Below the pieces are notes generated by a model. That model worked only from the letters and a program-made list of their open reading frames with translations, ran no database searches and was not told the origin of the DNA. A stretch of DNA of 64,000 nt, from NCBI RefSeq assembly GCF_000379465.1, contig NZ_KB905436.1:231615-295614 (forward strand), read 5' to 3'. Positions 46,660 to 56,111 of this stretch are shown one piece after another. Each line of letters begins with the position of its first letter. The stretch's first letter is position 1. The position numbers and the translations under genes are program-made. The DNA is from Sciscionella marina DSM 45152 (GTDB lineage Bacteria; Actinomycetota; Actinomycetes; Mycobacteriales; Pseudonocardiaceae).

Positions 46660-47271
46660 GTGAGCGAAGCTAGCGGACGCCCTCGAGGCAGACCCCGTCG
46701 CGAGATCGACCCGGATGCGGTCGCCGACGCCGTGGCTACACTGTTCGCCGAAGGAGGCGTGGAGCTCGTGTCGATCAGCGCTACCGCCGAAAAGCTGGGA
46801 GTCTCCCGGGCCACCCTGTATCGGACTGTTCCCACCAAGGAACATCTTCTCGGTATCTTGTTCGAACGAGCGACGAACGAGCTGACTACCGCGGCGAAAG
46901 CGATCGTCGGCAAGCCCGGTCGCGCAGGGGACCGCTTACACGAGCTGGTGTGCCTCCAGGTCGAGGCGGCGATCGCCATGCGGCGGTACATGCCGGTGTT
47001 CTTCGGCGGTGGCGATCTACCGCCCGAGGTGTTCAAACGCTGGCACGGCTGGAGTCGGCGGTTCGAAAAGCTCTGGGTCGACACCGTGAGACAATCCATG
47101 GACGAAGGTGCCCTCACGGAGGCGGATCCTGTCGTCACGGCGCGACTCCTGCTCGGGATGTGCATCTGGGTCTCGCGCTGGTACCGGCCGAAGGAACGCT
47201 ACCGTGCCGAGGACATTTCCGAAGCTGCGCTCCAGCTCATCGCTCCGCTGGCGACCGGATCGAGCGCCTGA
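46660..47271 (+). CDS. TetR-family regulator
   Basis: 203 residues, GTG. A basic GRPRGRPRR tail precedes the HTH (AVADAVATLFAEGGVELVSI; EKLGVSRATLYRTVPTKEHL). The ligand domain differs from the other two TetR proteins here, so it probably answers a different signal. A TGAGAC half-motif lies near 46614, ahead of it. Confidence 0.85.
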   Translation: MSEASGRPRGRPRREIDPDAVADAVATLFAEGGVELVSISATAEKLGVSRATLYRTVPTKEHLLGILFERATNELTTAAKAIVGKPGRAGDRLHELVCLQVEAAIAMRRYMPVFFGGGDLPPEVFKRWHGWSRRFEKLWVDTVRQSMDEGALTEADPVVTARLLLGMCIWVSRWYRPKERYRAEDISEAALQLIAPLATGSSA

Positions 47272-47469
47272 GCCCGCACACCCGAACGTCCCGGACCTGA
47301 CCTGCACGGCCGGGGTTTCGAAGCGGCACAGGGCCGAACAGCGAATGACCTGGCCGTTCCGCACCGCAGAGATGGGAACCGCGTCGGGGGACGGTAAGAA
47401 TGCTTACTGGGCACGCCCCATAATGCGGATATCTTTTGCCGCAACGGGATCTCCACATCACCGACGGCG

Positions 47470-47503
47470 CCCTGCGACGGCAGCTCGGGGCCGTCGCAGG
47501 GCA
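47470..47503. terminator. Perfect 13-bp hairpin between convergent tetR and P450 genes
   Basis: GCCCTGCGACGGC (47470-47482), 8-nt loop, GCCGTCGCAGGGC (47491-47503). It ends 17 bases after the P450 stop and probably terminates that transcript, and perhaps tetR from the other side. Confidence 0.75.
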
Positions 47504-47520
47504 TCGAGAGCGTCGAGCGC

Positions 47521-48750
47521 TCAGGCCGGTGTCGTCTTGACGGGGAGCGTATGAACGCCTCGCAGGAAGTTGTCCCGCACATAGCCGATCGGTCCCGTCG
47601 GCTGGATCTCCTTGGTGTGTTGGAGAAGTTCCTCAAAGAGAATCTTGATCTCCAACGCCGCGATGTGCTTTCCAAGGCAGGAATGCGGCCCTACCCCGAA
47701 GGAAACATGCCCGCTGCGTTCGCGGGTCAGGTCGAAGCGGAGCGGATCCTCGACCACGGAGGGGTCGAAGTTGCCGGAACCGAATAGCATCGCCACCTTC
47801 TCACCCTCGGCGATCGGCTGTCCGGCGATCTCGGTGTCCCTGGTAACCGTGCGCGCGAAGTGGATGACTGGTGTCGCCCACCGCACGATCTCCTGGATCG
47901 CGGTCGACGGAACGTCGTCGGCGTGCTCACGCAGCCACCGCATCTGTTCCGGATTACGCATCAGACCGTGCAAGCTGTGACTGAACGCGTTGCGCGTGGT
48001 ATCGGATCCGGCACCGGCCAGCAAGAAGATGAAGCCCTGGATCTCGTCATCGCTGAGCGTTTCCTTCGCCCGCACTATCAACGACATCAAGTCGTCGCCG
48101 GGCTCTTGACGGCGATGATCAGCGAGGTCGAGACCGTATTCCCAGATGTTTCCGAGTGCGATCATCGCCTCTTCCGGGGACGGCGCATAATTGGGATCCG
48201 TCGTCACGGTGAACGCATTGACCCATTTCAAGAACTGTGGACGATCCTGAGCAGGCACGCCCATCAAGTCACAGATCGCATTGAGCGGCATCTCGACCGC
48301 GATCTCGGAGACGAAGTCGAACGATCCCTTGGCGACAGCGCGCTGCACGATTCGCCTCGACATCTCGCGAAACTGTTCCTCGAACGTCTTCACGACTTTA
48401 GGAGTGAAAGCCTTGCTCACCACACCACGATTTCGCCGGTGCTGGTCTCCATCAAGACCGATCATGGCGGGCTTTCCACCCATGTCGAGATTCTCCGGCG
48501 TATAGACACGCGTCGAAACGCCGTGCATCGAGGAGAACAGTTCAGCATCCTTGTCTACCCGGACGATGTCCGCGTGACGCGAAACCACCCATATCTCGTC
48601 GATCATCAGCGGATCATCGAGCTTGTGCCGGTAGCAGGGCGCATCCTGACGAAGCCGCTCGTATCCATCAAGCGGCAGTCCATTTTTCTCCGGGTCACCG
48701 TTCGCGTAGACGTCGGGACTCAGCACGTCAGTGGTCAGTATCTGGGACAT
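47521..48750 (-). CDS. Cytochrome P450
   Basis: 409 residues from ATG 48750 (GGAG, 6-base spacing). I-helix AGAGSDTTRNAFSH with the acid-alcohol type Thr pair, ExxR in EIVRW, and heme loop FGVGPHSCLG with the Cys ligand. HVSFGVGPHSCLGKHIAALE fits the CYP125/142/124-like group of actinobacterial lipid hydroxylases. Likely hydroxylates a lipid substrate with the ferredoxin/reductase pair of this window. No convincing regulon site; a weak relative lies at 48854-48869. Confidence 0.88.
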   Translation of the reverse strand: MSQILTTDVLSPDVYANGDPEKNGLPLDGYERLRQDAPCYRHKLDDPLMIDEIWVVSRHADIVRVDKDAELFSSMHGVSTRVYTPENLDMGGKPAMIGLDGDQHRRNRGVVSKAFTPKVVKTFEEQFREMSRRIVQRAVAKGSFDFVSEIAVEMPLNAICDLMGVPAQDRPQFLKWVNAFTVTTDPNYAPSPEEAMIALGNIWEYGLDLADHRRQEPGDDLMSLIVRAKETLSDDEIQGFIFLLAGAGSDTTRNAFSHSLHGLMRNPEQMRWLREHADDVPSTAIQEIVRWATPVIHFARTVTRDTEIAGQPIAEGEKVAMLFGSGNFDPSVVEDPLRFDLTRERSGHVSFGVGPHSCLGKHIAALEIKILFEELLQHTKEIQPTGPIGYVRDNFLRGVHTLPVKTTPA

Positions 48751-49249
48751 CGTTGGCTCCACTATCTCGTCGCTCGGGTCGGCGAAACCCTCGCAGGTTA
48801 GCACGCACGAGGCCGTTCATATTCCGACGACACACTTATGTCTTCAAGGATGTCGTAATGATCGTTCGTTTATCAAGCCCTGTCACCGCCATGAGCATCA
48901 TATGACTGGTCAACGCGCATCTCAAGCGCCTCCATCGGCACAACGAAGAAGCAGGCGAAGAGAGCCGAGAGCGCACCGTAAACCGGCGCCGAAAACGTCT
49001 CGCGCACTGCCTTTCCTCAGCAGCGTCCCGTAGAATGAATTTTCTCATGAGACTGACGGACGCCAACAACCATCGACGTCCAGACACCACGTCTCACCGC
49101 TAGGAGCCGTCACCCGTCAACCGCTCCACTGTTCATCCGCATACACCGTTCGGTGTTCTCGGTGGTACCGACCGATGCATCGGCTTCAGTGCCATGAGTG
49201 GCTGGGCGGCACATTTCCTGTCCACTCGACTCGATCCGAGGGCCGTCGT
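48751..49249. other. Intergenic region upstream of the P450
   Basis: No gene seen in ~500 bases. CGTAATGATCGTTCGT (48854-48869) is a weak operator-like sequence, and TCTCATGAGA (49043-49052) is a perfect 10-bp palindrome related to the TGAGAC motif. Confidence 0.45.
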
Positions 49250-50290
49250 TCAGCTGAATTCCAGGCGCTCATCCACGACCGTCGACTTCTCCAAGATCCC
49301 TCGCAGTGACGGATAGCGGCCGAACAGCTGCGCGTAGGCGATTTGGTACCGTTCGAGATCGCCCCAGTTGCGTGGCCAGTTCTCAGTGTAGTTCCAGCTC
49401 TTGACCACTTTTTTGTCCGCGCGCGAAACTGACGTCACGGTGCCATAGGTGTGCAACGGCCAGTCGAACGAGCCGTGCTGGTCGAGCACGACCTCGAACT
49501 CTTTCCCATGTTTGATCCGAGCCTGCTGCATCGTGCCTTTCTCCGAACGTGAGATCTCGAGAGTGGCATCCGAACGAGCATGACTGCGCCCATCGACATA
49601 ATGGTGCGCGATCGTATACCCGGTTTCCGGGTGGCCGCGCATCGCGAATCCCCCTTCGAGCGATCCGTCCGAATACTCGACCAGCCAATCTGCCCAGAAG
49701 TTTTCCAGCAGACTCGTGAACTGGATTTCCTGGAATGTCTTGCCTGGCTCCGTGTACATGTGAGTGTCGTGAAAGATTCCTTCGACTTTGTCTCCGTCGA
49801 TGGTTCCGGTCACCTTGCCGAGATGGTCACGGAAAAAGATCGGGTACTCGAACAACTCCTGACGCGGAATGTAGAAGTTGAAAGATTGCCCCAGCCGTTC
49901 CGCTTGTACATCAATCCGGCCGTTGGCGTCGGTCCAATGGTAGCCATCGAGACCGAGCTCGTAGTGGAATGAGTCCCCCTCGAACACGACCGACTGATCA
50001 CCGTAGGTCGTCCAGTACTGTTCGATGGCGGGCGCCTCCCGGAACGAAAACAGCAGTGAACCCGGTTCGTCCAGTTCATCAGTACCCTGGTAGGTGCCGA
50101 AGTTCATCGAAGTGCCGGTGCCCGGATGGGGCAAGGCCCGCATGATGTTGTAACGAGTACCGGACTCGCCGGTCAGAACGGCATAAAAACAGATCTGTAC
50201 CACTGCCATTCCGTCACGCGGTGAGTGGTCGAGCCGTAGCGATTCGAGAGTCACCGGGTCCGGATAAGTCTGGAAGTGCATCTTTTGCAT
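49250..50290 (-). CDS. CrtC/AttH-like lipocalin-fold protein
   Basis: 346 residues, ATG 50290. Beta-rich with WTTYGDQSVVFEGDSFHYEL, GYHWTDANGRIDVQAERLGQ and the histidine-rich HDTHMYTEPGKTFQ, resembling hydroxyneurosporene synthase (carotenoid hydratase) and related AttH proteins. Such enzymes add water across isoprenoid double bonds; here the substrate is unknown. A CTGAC...GTCAG repeat lies just upstream (near 50310-50335). Near a carotenoid-oxygenase-type gene. Confidence 0.65.
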   Translation of the reverse strand: MQKMHFQTYPDPVTLESLRLDHSPRDGMAVVQICFYAVLTGESGTRYNIMRALPHPGTGTSMNFGTYQGTDELDEPGSLLFSFREAPAIEQYWTTYGDQSVVFEGDSFHYELGLDGYHWTDANGRIDVQAERLGQSFNFYIPRQELFEYPIFFRDHLGKVTGTIDGDKVEGIFHDTHMYTEPGKTFQEIQFTSLLENFWADWLVEYSDGSLEGGFAMRGHPETGYTIAHHYVDGRSHARSDATLEISRSEKGTMQQARIKHGKEFEVVLDQHGSFDWPLHTYGTVTSVSRADKKVVKSWNYTENWPRNWGDLERYQIAYAQLFGRYPSLRGILEKSTVVDERLEFS

Positions 50291-50357
50291 CGGTATCCCT
50301 TTTTATTTCTACCTGACAGAGCTGTTGGTCAGATACGTCGTGGACCTACGTCGAGGT

Positions 50358-51542
50358 TCAATACGAGCGAGGAAGATCTAATGAATGCTCTGCTACATAG
50401 TTCAGAACACTTTCCCGCGAGACAGGTGCGATGAGTTGCAGCCGAGCGAGGAACCAAAAGCTGGACAGATCGTAGTCCGAGGCGACTCCGTTCCCGCCAT
50501 GGGTCTGAATGGCCCGGTCGAGCGCGAACACCCCGGCCTCGGCTGACGCGAATTTGGCGATGTTGGCCGACTCACCTACAGACGAACCCGCATCGTAGAG
50601 AGCGGCGGCTTTGTTCGTCATCAGCCGCGCCTGCTCAAGCCGAACCTTAGCTTCCGCGAGTGGGTGGGCTATCGCCTGGTGCGCACCGATGGCGGACGGC
50701 CAGACTCGGCGCGTGCGAGCGTACTGGCATGCTCTTTTCAGCGCCCATCTCCCTATTCCCGACGACAGGGCCGAGGACAAGATTCGTTCCGGGTTCATCC
50801 CGTCAAACGCCACCCTCAGCCCGTTGCCCTCGTCGCCGATTCGGCGTTCCACCGGAACGTGGACATCGTCGAAATTGACGGTGAACTGCTGTTCCGGTAT
50901 CTGGGGAGCGGCCGGAACCGGTTGCATCGCCAGTCCGGGGCTCTTCGGGTCGATCATCAGGATCGTGAACCTTCCCCGTTGCTCCCCACTCGAGCCGGTT
51001 CGGGTCACGACCATCATCTCATCGCAGTCGTTCGCACCCGAGATGAAACACTTCTGTCCATTGACGACATACCGATCCCCTTCGCGCCTGGCCGTGGTGC
51101 AGATATTGTGCGAGTTCGAGCCGGCATCCGGTTCGGTCAGCGCGAACGAGAAGCGCAGACTGCCATCAGCCACTCCGGGTAACCACCGGTCTTTCTGTCT
51201 CGGGGTACCGTGTCGGTTCACGATCATGCCGATGATTCCCGGAGACAACATCAGCAACAGCATCGGACAGCCCGATGCGGCAGTCTCCTCCATGATGACG
51301 GTCAACTCACGCAGTCCGCGCCCTCCGCCGCCATACCTCTCCGGCAAGTGCACGCCGAGGAAACCACGCTCCGCCAATGCTTCCCACAACTCCCGTGCGG
51401 GTGCACCGGTCGCGCAGACTCTGCGATAGTAGACGGGACCGAACTCGGCGGCGATCCCGGACACCGCTTCCCGTAGCATGTTTTCCTCTTCGGACCCACG
51501 AGACCGCAGGACACGGGAACCCTCGGGCGCTGAGCTCTTCAT
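50358..51542 (-). CDS. Acyl-CoA dehydrogenase
   Basis: 394 residues from ATG 51542 (GGGAGG, 9-base spacing). FALTEPDAGSNSHNI, NGQKCFISGAND and the helix G Glu in GMNPERILSS are present. The C-terminal segment WFLARLQLIAPVSRESVLN lacks YEGT-type Glu. Near-twin of the 62.6-kb dehydrogenase (both end LDLPRSY/LHLPRSY), so a duplication. Confidence 0.86.
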   Translation of the reverse strand: MKSSAPEGSRVLRSRGSEEENMLREAVSGIAAEFGPVYYRRVCATGAPARELWEALAERGFLGVHLPERYGGGGRGLRELTVIMEETAASGCPMLLLMLSPGIIGMIVNRHGTPRQKDRWLPGVADGSLRFSFALTEPDAGSNSHNICTTARREGDRYVVNGQKCFISGANDCDEMMVVTRTGSSGEQRGRFTILMIDPKSPGLAMQPVPAAPQIPEQQFTVNFDDVHVPVERRIGDEGNGLRVAFDGMNPERILSSALSSGIGRWALKRACQYARTRRVWPSAIGAHQAIAHPLAEAKVRLEQARLMTNKAAALYDAGSSVGESANIAKFASAEAGVFALDRAIQTHGGNGVASDYDLSSFWFLARLQLIAPVSRESVLNYVAEHSLDLPRSY

Positions 51543-51618
51543 GTCCTCGGCCTCCCTGCCATCATCGACGCCCGCAGCCGGATCAGAGCACGCTGCCGGA
51601 TGCGTTCTGCCTCCAGAG

Positions 51619-51658
51619 ATCATGGAACAAGCCAGCCGCGATGTCAACGATCGTTATC
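51619..51658 (-). promoter_or_regulatory. Putative promoter/operator of the 50.4-kb dehydrogenase
   Basis: Minus strand TTGACA (51642-51647), 17-base spacer, CATGAT (51619-51624). GTCAACGATCGTTATC (51643-51658) is a near-consensus regulon site. A further half-site (CGTTCGTTTAC) lies near 51781-51791. The rest of 51543-51942 holds no recognised gene. Confidence 0.6.
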
Positions 51659-51942
51659 CGTGCTTGAACTGCACCAAGCCCGATGAAATGACTCTCGCCA
51701 CCAGCACAAAATCGCTCTCAACAGCATAGAGTTGCGCCTCAACAGTCGTCATGCGCAGGTTTTGATCACTGAAGCAGGAGCGTTCGTTTACTTTCATGAT
51801 GTCGTTGTTCGCCGCTCGGGGTACGAATCTTCGCCCCGGAATGACCGCAGAGTCCACGCTGGGCCGCTCATCGAAGCCGATCCGAGGGTGCGGTACGCCC
51901 CTCTCGGGCGGAAACGGATCGCACACTCACAGACTGTGCTGT

Positions 51943-52434
51943 TCAGTCGCCGGGCACTCGAGCGACCGCGGGCGGCGCGAAGCGTGAGGCCCCGTCAGTG
52001 ACCATGACGCCAGTGACCCGACTGGCCACCTTTCCACTCCGCTCGTACACGGTCACCGCGACGAAGACGAGCGTCCTCCCCGAACGGTCCACGACGGCCT
52101 CGAAGGTCAGCGGAGGTAGGGCAGGTCGGAGGAAGTCCGCGTTGATGGTCCCGGTAGCCGGAACGTGCGCACTGTCGAGCACGGTCGAAGCGACGAGCCC
52201 CATGCAATGATCCGCGCACCCGACCACCATGCCGCCATGAATCGCGCCATTGGCGTTGAGCGGCCAATCCGACTCCGCGAGGCGGAAATGTGCCCGACCG
52301 GCCTCGATTCGGTGACAGCGTAGCCCAATACGCGCAGAAACAGGCATCCCGTTTGCCCACGCCAGCCACTGTTCTTCCGACCCACCGTAAGGCGCCGCGA
52401 CAGCCTCGTCAACGCTGTAGCTCACAGCCATCAT
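51943..52434 (-). CDS. PaaI-type hotdog thioesterase
   Basis: 163 residues (ATG 52434 or 52431). Hotdog signature GAIHGGMVVGCADHCMGLVA (with the acidic residue on the helix) and INADFLRPALPP identify the PaaI/acyl-CoA thioesterase group. It would release CoA from a small or dead-end acyl-CoA. Divergent from the cleavage oxygenase gene. Confidence 0.82.
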   Translation of the reverse strand: MMAVSYSVDEAVAAPYGGSEEQWLAWANGMPVSARIGLRCHRIEAGRAHFRLAESDWPLNANGAIHGGMVVGCADHCMGLVASTVLDSAHVPATGTINADFLRPALPPLTFEAVVDRSGRTLVFVAVTVYERSGKVASRVTGVMVTDGASRFAPPAVARVPGD

Positions 52435-52577
52435 CCTATACATGTTGCGACAGGTCGTTCACATCAGGGAGGAGTTCGCCGTCGCGTCGACAGCATTGTC
52501 ATCGTTGAACTGTTACTTGATAGTACACTCAGGCGATCACCTGGTGGCCAAGATCGCTTCAGATGCCAGCACACGGA

Positions 52578-52593
52578 AAGAACGATCGTTTAC
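52578..52593. promoter_or_regulatory. Regulon operator between thioesterase and oxygenase genes
   Basis: AAGAACGATCGTTTAC, with TTTACA (52589-52594) as a possible -35 for the oxygenase; the -10 at proper distance is weak. TAGTACAC near 52519 could be a -10 for the thioesterase on the minus strand (TACTAT). Confidence 0.5.
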
Positions 52594-52702
52594 AATTGCC
52601 CTCGGCGGTTCGATTGGTCGTCCTCTGGCTGAGTACTGCAGCGCCACAACAAACCCACTGGCTTCGGATTCATCAGGGGCCGGTGTCGATGAAGGAGAGC
52701 TC

Positions 52703-54199
52703 ATGGGATACCCACTTCCCCAGGAAAATGCCTTAAAGGGCCCGTTCCAGCCCATGCGGTTCGAGGCTACGGTCGAGGAGTGCATTGTCGCTCATGGTGA
52801 GATTCCCAAGGATCTCGCCGGCGGCTTCTACCGCACTGGTCCTACCTGGAAGCGACCGACGAAGCAGGGCAACAACCCACTGCTGTCGATGGACGGGATG
52901 GTTCAAGGACTCGTCATCCGCGACGGTCGTGCTGATTTCCGCAACCGGTGGATTCGCACACCCAAGTACTTGCTCGAGGAACGCCATCAACAGGGCATGT
53001 TCGCCTGGACCGACGGCGGATTCGGCGACTGGCGTGACCACGCCTACGGTGACGTCGAGCGAGACCGGTTCAACTGCGGCGTTCCACAAGGAACCTCGAA
53101 TATCAACATCTTCCCTTTCGCGGGTGAGATGTTGGCATCCAGTGAGCAGGGCGGCCCGCCGATCGCCGTCGACCCGATCACCCTGGAGACCCGCGGTATC
53201 GTCTCGTGGTCGCCCAACCTCTCCGAGGGGCTGCACCCGAAATCGTGTTACGGAGATGGTGGTTTCAGTGCGCATCCAAAGTGGGACCACGACACCGGTA
53301 CGCTTTATGGTTGGGCCTATCGGGACACGGCCCCGCACGTAACACTGCACGTCGTGCATCCCGATGGCACCGTCGATTCACGGGATCTCGAGGGCGCTCC
53401 GTACAACACGGTCGCGCACGACATCTGGCTGACATCGGAATGGATCGTCATGCCGTGGCAACCGTTCACCGTCGACAAGAAGAAGATCACCGAGAAGAAG
53501 CTCGGCATCTGGGGCTGGGACGAGCGGCTCCCGATCGTGCTCGCGCTGATTCCCCGCCACGACATCCACGGCGAAGTACGGTGGATCACAACGGACCTGC
53601 CGGCACAATATGTCATGCACACCATGTCAGCGAACGTCGACGGTGACCGGCTCATCCTGGACGCGCCGATATTCAACCGCCCGCCGTTTCCCTTCGAACA
53701 GGACTTCACCGAAGGCGATGACGTCGCGCTCTTCTTCTCGATCGCCAAGAGCTTTCTCGGCCGGTGGATCATCGACCTCAAATCGGGCACGTCAAAGTCG
53801 GAGCAGCTTTCCGACCGCCCCTCCGAGCTACCGAAAGTCGACGAACGCTACTACGGCAAAGGATACCGCTGGGGGTTCCAGGTCGGCGGTGTCGTCAAGC
53901 GCAAAGGCATGTCGATGAACAGCCTGGTTGTCACCGATATGGACACCCTCTCCGACCAGGAGTACCAGATTCGGTCGAACGAGCCGGCCGCGGTACTCGA
54001 AGCGACTTTCGCACCCCGCTCCCCCGACTCCCCTGAAGGCGACGGCTATATCATCGTGCCGGTGTCCTGGTGGGGCGAGCGTCGCGGCGAATACCAGATC
54101 TTCGACACCTATGACATCACCAAAGGGCCGATCTGCCGGATCGAACTGCCGTTCATGCTGGGCTGGACACCACATGGCCATTGGATGGACTTCCGCTGA
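52703..54199 (+). CDS. Carotenoid-cleavage/stilbene-dioxygenase family oxygenase
   Basis: 498 residues from ATG 52703 (GAAGGAG, strong site); the longer upstream frame was rejected. The four iron-binding histidines are visible: FSAHPKWD, VAHDIWLT, YVMHTMSAN and GHWMDFR at the end. A seven-bladed propeller with a non-heme Fe(II) centre is expected. The family cleaves carotenoids, apocarotenoids or lignostilbenes at C=C bonds giving aldehydes or ketones. The aldehyde dehydrogenase and BVMO in this window could process the products (inference). Confidence 0.85.
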   Translation: MGYPLPQENALKGPFQPMRFEATVEECIVAHGEIPKDLAGGFYRTGPTWKRPTKQGNNPLLSMDGMVQGLVIRDGRADFRNRWIRTPKYLLEERHQQGMFAWTDGGFGDWRDHAYGDVERDRFNCGVPQGTSNINIFPFAGEMLASSEQGGPPIAVDPITLETRGIVSWSPNLSEGLHPKSCYGDGGFSAHPKWDHDTGTLYGWAYRDTAPHVTLHVVHPDGTVDSRDLEGAPYNTVAHDIWLTSEWIVMPWQPFTVDKKKITEKKLGIWGWDERLPIVLALIPRHDIHGEVRWITTDLPAQYVMHTMSANVDGDRLILDAPIFNRPPFPFEQDFTEGDDVALFFSIAKSFLGRWIIDLKSGTSKSEQLSDRPSELPKVDERYYGKGYRWGFQVGGVVKRKGMSMNSLVVTDMDTLSDQEYQIRSNEPAAVLEATFAPRSPDSPEGDGYIIVPVSWWGERRGEYQIFDTYDITKGPICRIELPFMLGWTPHGHWMDFR

Positions 54200-54587
54200 G
54201 CAGTAGCCCCGGTCGTGCCGCGAGTCATCGGAGTCTGCCGGTCATTGTTGCATCGAACCAGCACCGTTACCCCATCTTCTTTCGCGCTCGGCCACCCGAA
54301 TCGGTATCCGGTGAACACGACCGGGGCTCTCACCACTCGTCTTTCCCCGGCCTGAGCAGCAGCGAGGGTGGCACCCGAAGCGACGTGTGCGTGCAGCCGG
54401 CACCATTCCCGCCAGCTGTATCGGATCGATACCCCATCCGGCGGTACGCGGCGCGTCCATATGGACCCACCCCTTGCCTTGGGGAACCACGGGGACAGTA
54501 CGCGTACGTTCACTCCTTCAATACTCGAGCGACCATCGCATCAGTGATGGTGAGCACCCATTTGAGGGAATGGCACGCAGCATTATG
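54200..54587. other. Spacer upstream of tetR
   Basis: About 390 bases. A long open frame runs through it into tetR, but its translation is low-complexity Ser/Pro/Arg; judged non-coding. Confidence 0.45.
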
Positions 54588-54618
54588 TGAACGGATGCTC
54601 CGTCCGTATACTGATGAT
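54587..54618 (+). promoter_or_regulatory. Putative tetR promoter with its own inverted repeat
   Basis: ACGGA-TGC-TCCGT (54591-54603) is a perfect repeat just ahead of TATACT (54607-54612), which is 6 bases from GTG 54619. This suggests a leaderless, self-controlled message. The motif differs from the shared regulon site, although GTGAACGG resembles one arm. Confidence 0.5.
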
Positions 54619-55209
54619 GTGTCACGTGAGCAGATCATCTTGGAAGCCGCCGAGCAACTGTTCTTCGAGCGAAGCTTCGACGGCGTTGGGGTGGACGCGA
54701 TCGGTAAGGCCGCGGGAGTGACAGGGTCGGCGATCTATCGCCATTTCGACAGTAAGGACGAAATCCTGTCCGCACTGTTCGACCAGATCACCGACAGCCT
54801 GCTGGTCCGCGTCGGCGAGCCGCTGGACGATCCGGCCGCGGAACTCGAGCAATTGGTCGACGCGCACGTCGAGTTCGCGATGCGTCACGAACGCCTTGCA
54901 GGTATCTGGATGCGTGAGCAACACGCGCTCCACCAGTCACACCGGCGACACGTCATTCGACGGCAACGTCGGTATATGCAACGGTGGATCTCGTGCCTGG
55001 ACAAATGCTATCCGGGTCACGACCAAGATGAACTGGTCGCCACGGTGCGGGCGATGCATGCACTGATCAGCTCTGACGCGACGCGCCCCCCAGCCGCCAA
55101 GCGGACGCAACGGCTCCAGCCACTGCTGACCAACCTGGCACGTGCCGCTTTGGACGGTCTGGCCACTCCGATCGGGCAAGAAAATCGCAACGACAAGGCT
55201 CCCAGCTGA
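54619..55209 (+). CDS. TetR-family regulator (paralogue of the 24.3-kb regulator)
   Basis: 196 residues from GTG 54619; ATG 54595/54547 are longer options. HTH: ILEAAEQLFFERSFDGVGVD with GKAAGVTGSAIYRHFDSKDE. Ligand domain: HVEFAMRHERLAGIWMREQH, which closely parallels the 24.3-kb protein. Candidate regulator of the catabolic regulon. Confidence 0.86.
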   Translation: MSREQIILEAAEQLFFERSFDGVGVDAIGKAAGVTGSAIYRHFDSKDEILSALFDQITDSLLVRVGEPLDDPAAELEQLVDAHVEFAMRHERLAGIWMREQHALHQSHRRHVIRRQRRYMQRWISCLDKCYPGHDQDELVATVRAMHALISSDATRPPAAKRTQRLQPLLTNLARAALDGLATPIGQENRNDKAPS

Positions 55210-55300
55210 GCGTCACCGTCGGCAGACATGCCTTCGCCGCCAGTGATCCCGGTGAGGCGGTAGGGTCTCCCTTTGCCCGACGAGTCGGACGGGTAGGAAA

Positions 55301-56104
55301 TCAGGGCGCCGCCAGGAATTCGAGCAGTGCTTCGTCAAATCGATCGGCGGCCTCGAACATCGGGTAGTGCCCGCAGTCGTCCAATTCCACGAGCCGAGAG
55401 TCGGGCAGGCGCTCATTGACCCATCGTGCACCTTTCGCGGAGTGCACCGGGTCCTGTCGACCGATCAACTGCAGCACGGGCATCGTGACCCGAGGGAGAT
55501 CCGCTATCAGGTCGGCGTTGAGCATCGTGTGATAGCACGCCGCCCCTGCCCAGGACGGCATCGAGAGCGAACAGCCCACCAGCCACTCGAGCAGCTCCGG
55601 TTCAGCATCACGCTGGAACGCGCCCGCCAAGGCTGTTCGGCGGGCGGCTAACCTGTTTCGTTCCTCTGCGGTGACGAGCGCAGGTTCGACATCGGCTGCC
55701 GAACGACCGAACGGAAACTCCGTGCTTCTGCTCGCGCGGACGCCATTCGAGCCGACGAGCACGAGGCTGTTCACTCGTTCCGGTTCCTCGGCCGCGGCAC
55801 GGAAAGCAACCTGGCCACCGAACGACCACCCGAGAAGATCGCACCTTTCGACTCCGAGCTTATCCAATACCAGGTGCAGGTCATAGGCCAGACGATCCAC
55901 CTCATAGCCTCCGAGCGGCTTGTCGGAGTAGCCATGACCACGCTGGTCCACACAGATCACTCGGTGGTCACGAGCCAGCATCGTGACCTGACGGTCCCAT
56001 ACCCGATGGTCGAGGCCGAACCCCGCAATGAGGACCAGGGCAGGTCCTTCACCGATGTCCTGAGCGAACAGGCGAACGCTGGTATCAACCTGAATGTAAG
56101 TCAT
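55301..56104 (-). CDS. Alpha/beta hydrolase
   Basis: 267 residues. Oxyanion/HG region IAGFGLDHRVWD, nucleophile Ser in GWSFGGQ near 93, Asp in GRQDPVHS and His in DDCGHYPMFE form a complete triad. Could hydrolyse an ester or lactone such as a BVMO product, or a C-C bond (MhpC-like size). ATG 56104 is 7 bases from a TAGTCT (minus), so probably leaderless. Divergent from the 56.2-kb dehydrogenase. Confidence 0.85.
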   Translation of the reverse strand: MTYIQVDTSVRLFAQDIGEGPALVLIAGFGLDHRVWDRQVTMLARDHRVICVDQRGHGYSDKPLGGYEVDRLAYDLHLVLDKLGVERCDLLGWSFGGQVAFRAAAEEPERVNSLVLVGSNGVRASRSTEFPFGRSAADVEPALVTAEERNRLAARRTALAGAFQRDAEPELLEWLVGCSLSMPSWAGAACYHTMLNADLIADLPRVTMPVLQLIGRQDPVHSAKGARWVNERLPDSRLVELDDCGHYPMFEAADRFDEALLEFLAAP

Positions 56105-56111
56105 GATGCAC

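Noticed and set aside
54181..54618. Long N-terminal extension of the TetR frame
   Set aside because: Low-complexity Ser/Pro/Arg translation, lies over a promoter and inverted repeat, and starts before the oxygenase stop. TetR proteins begin right before the HTH.
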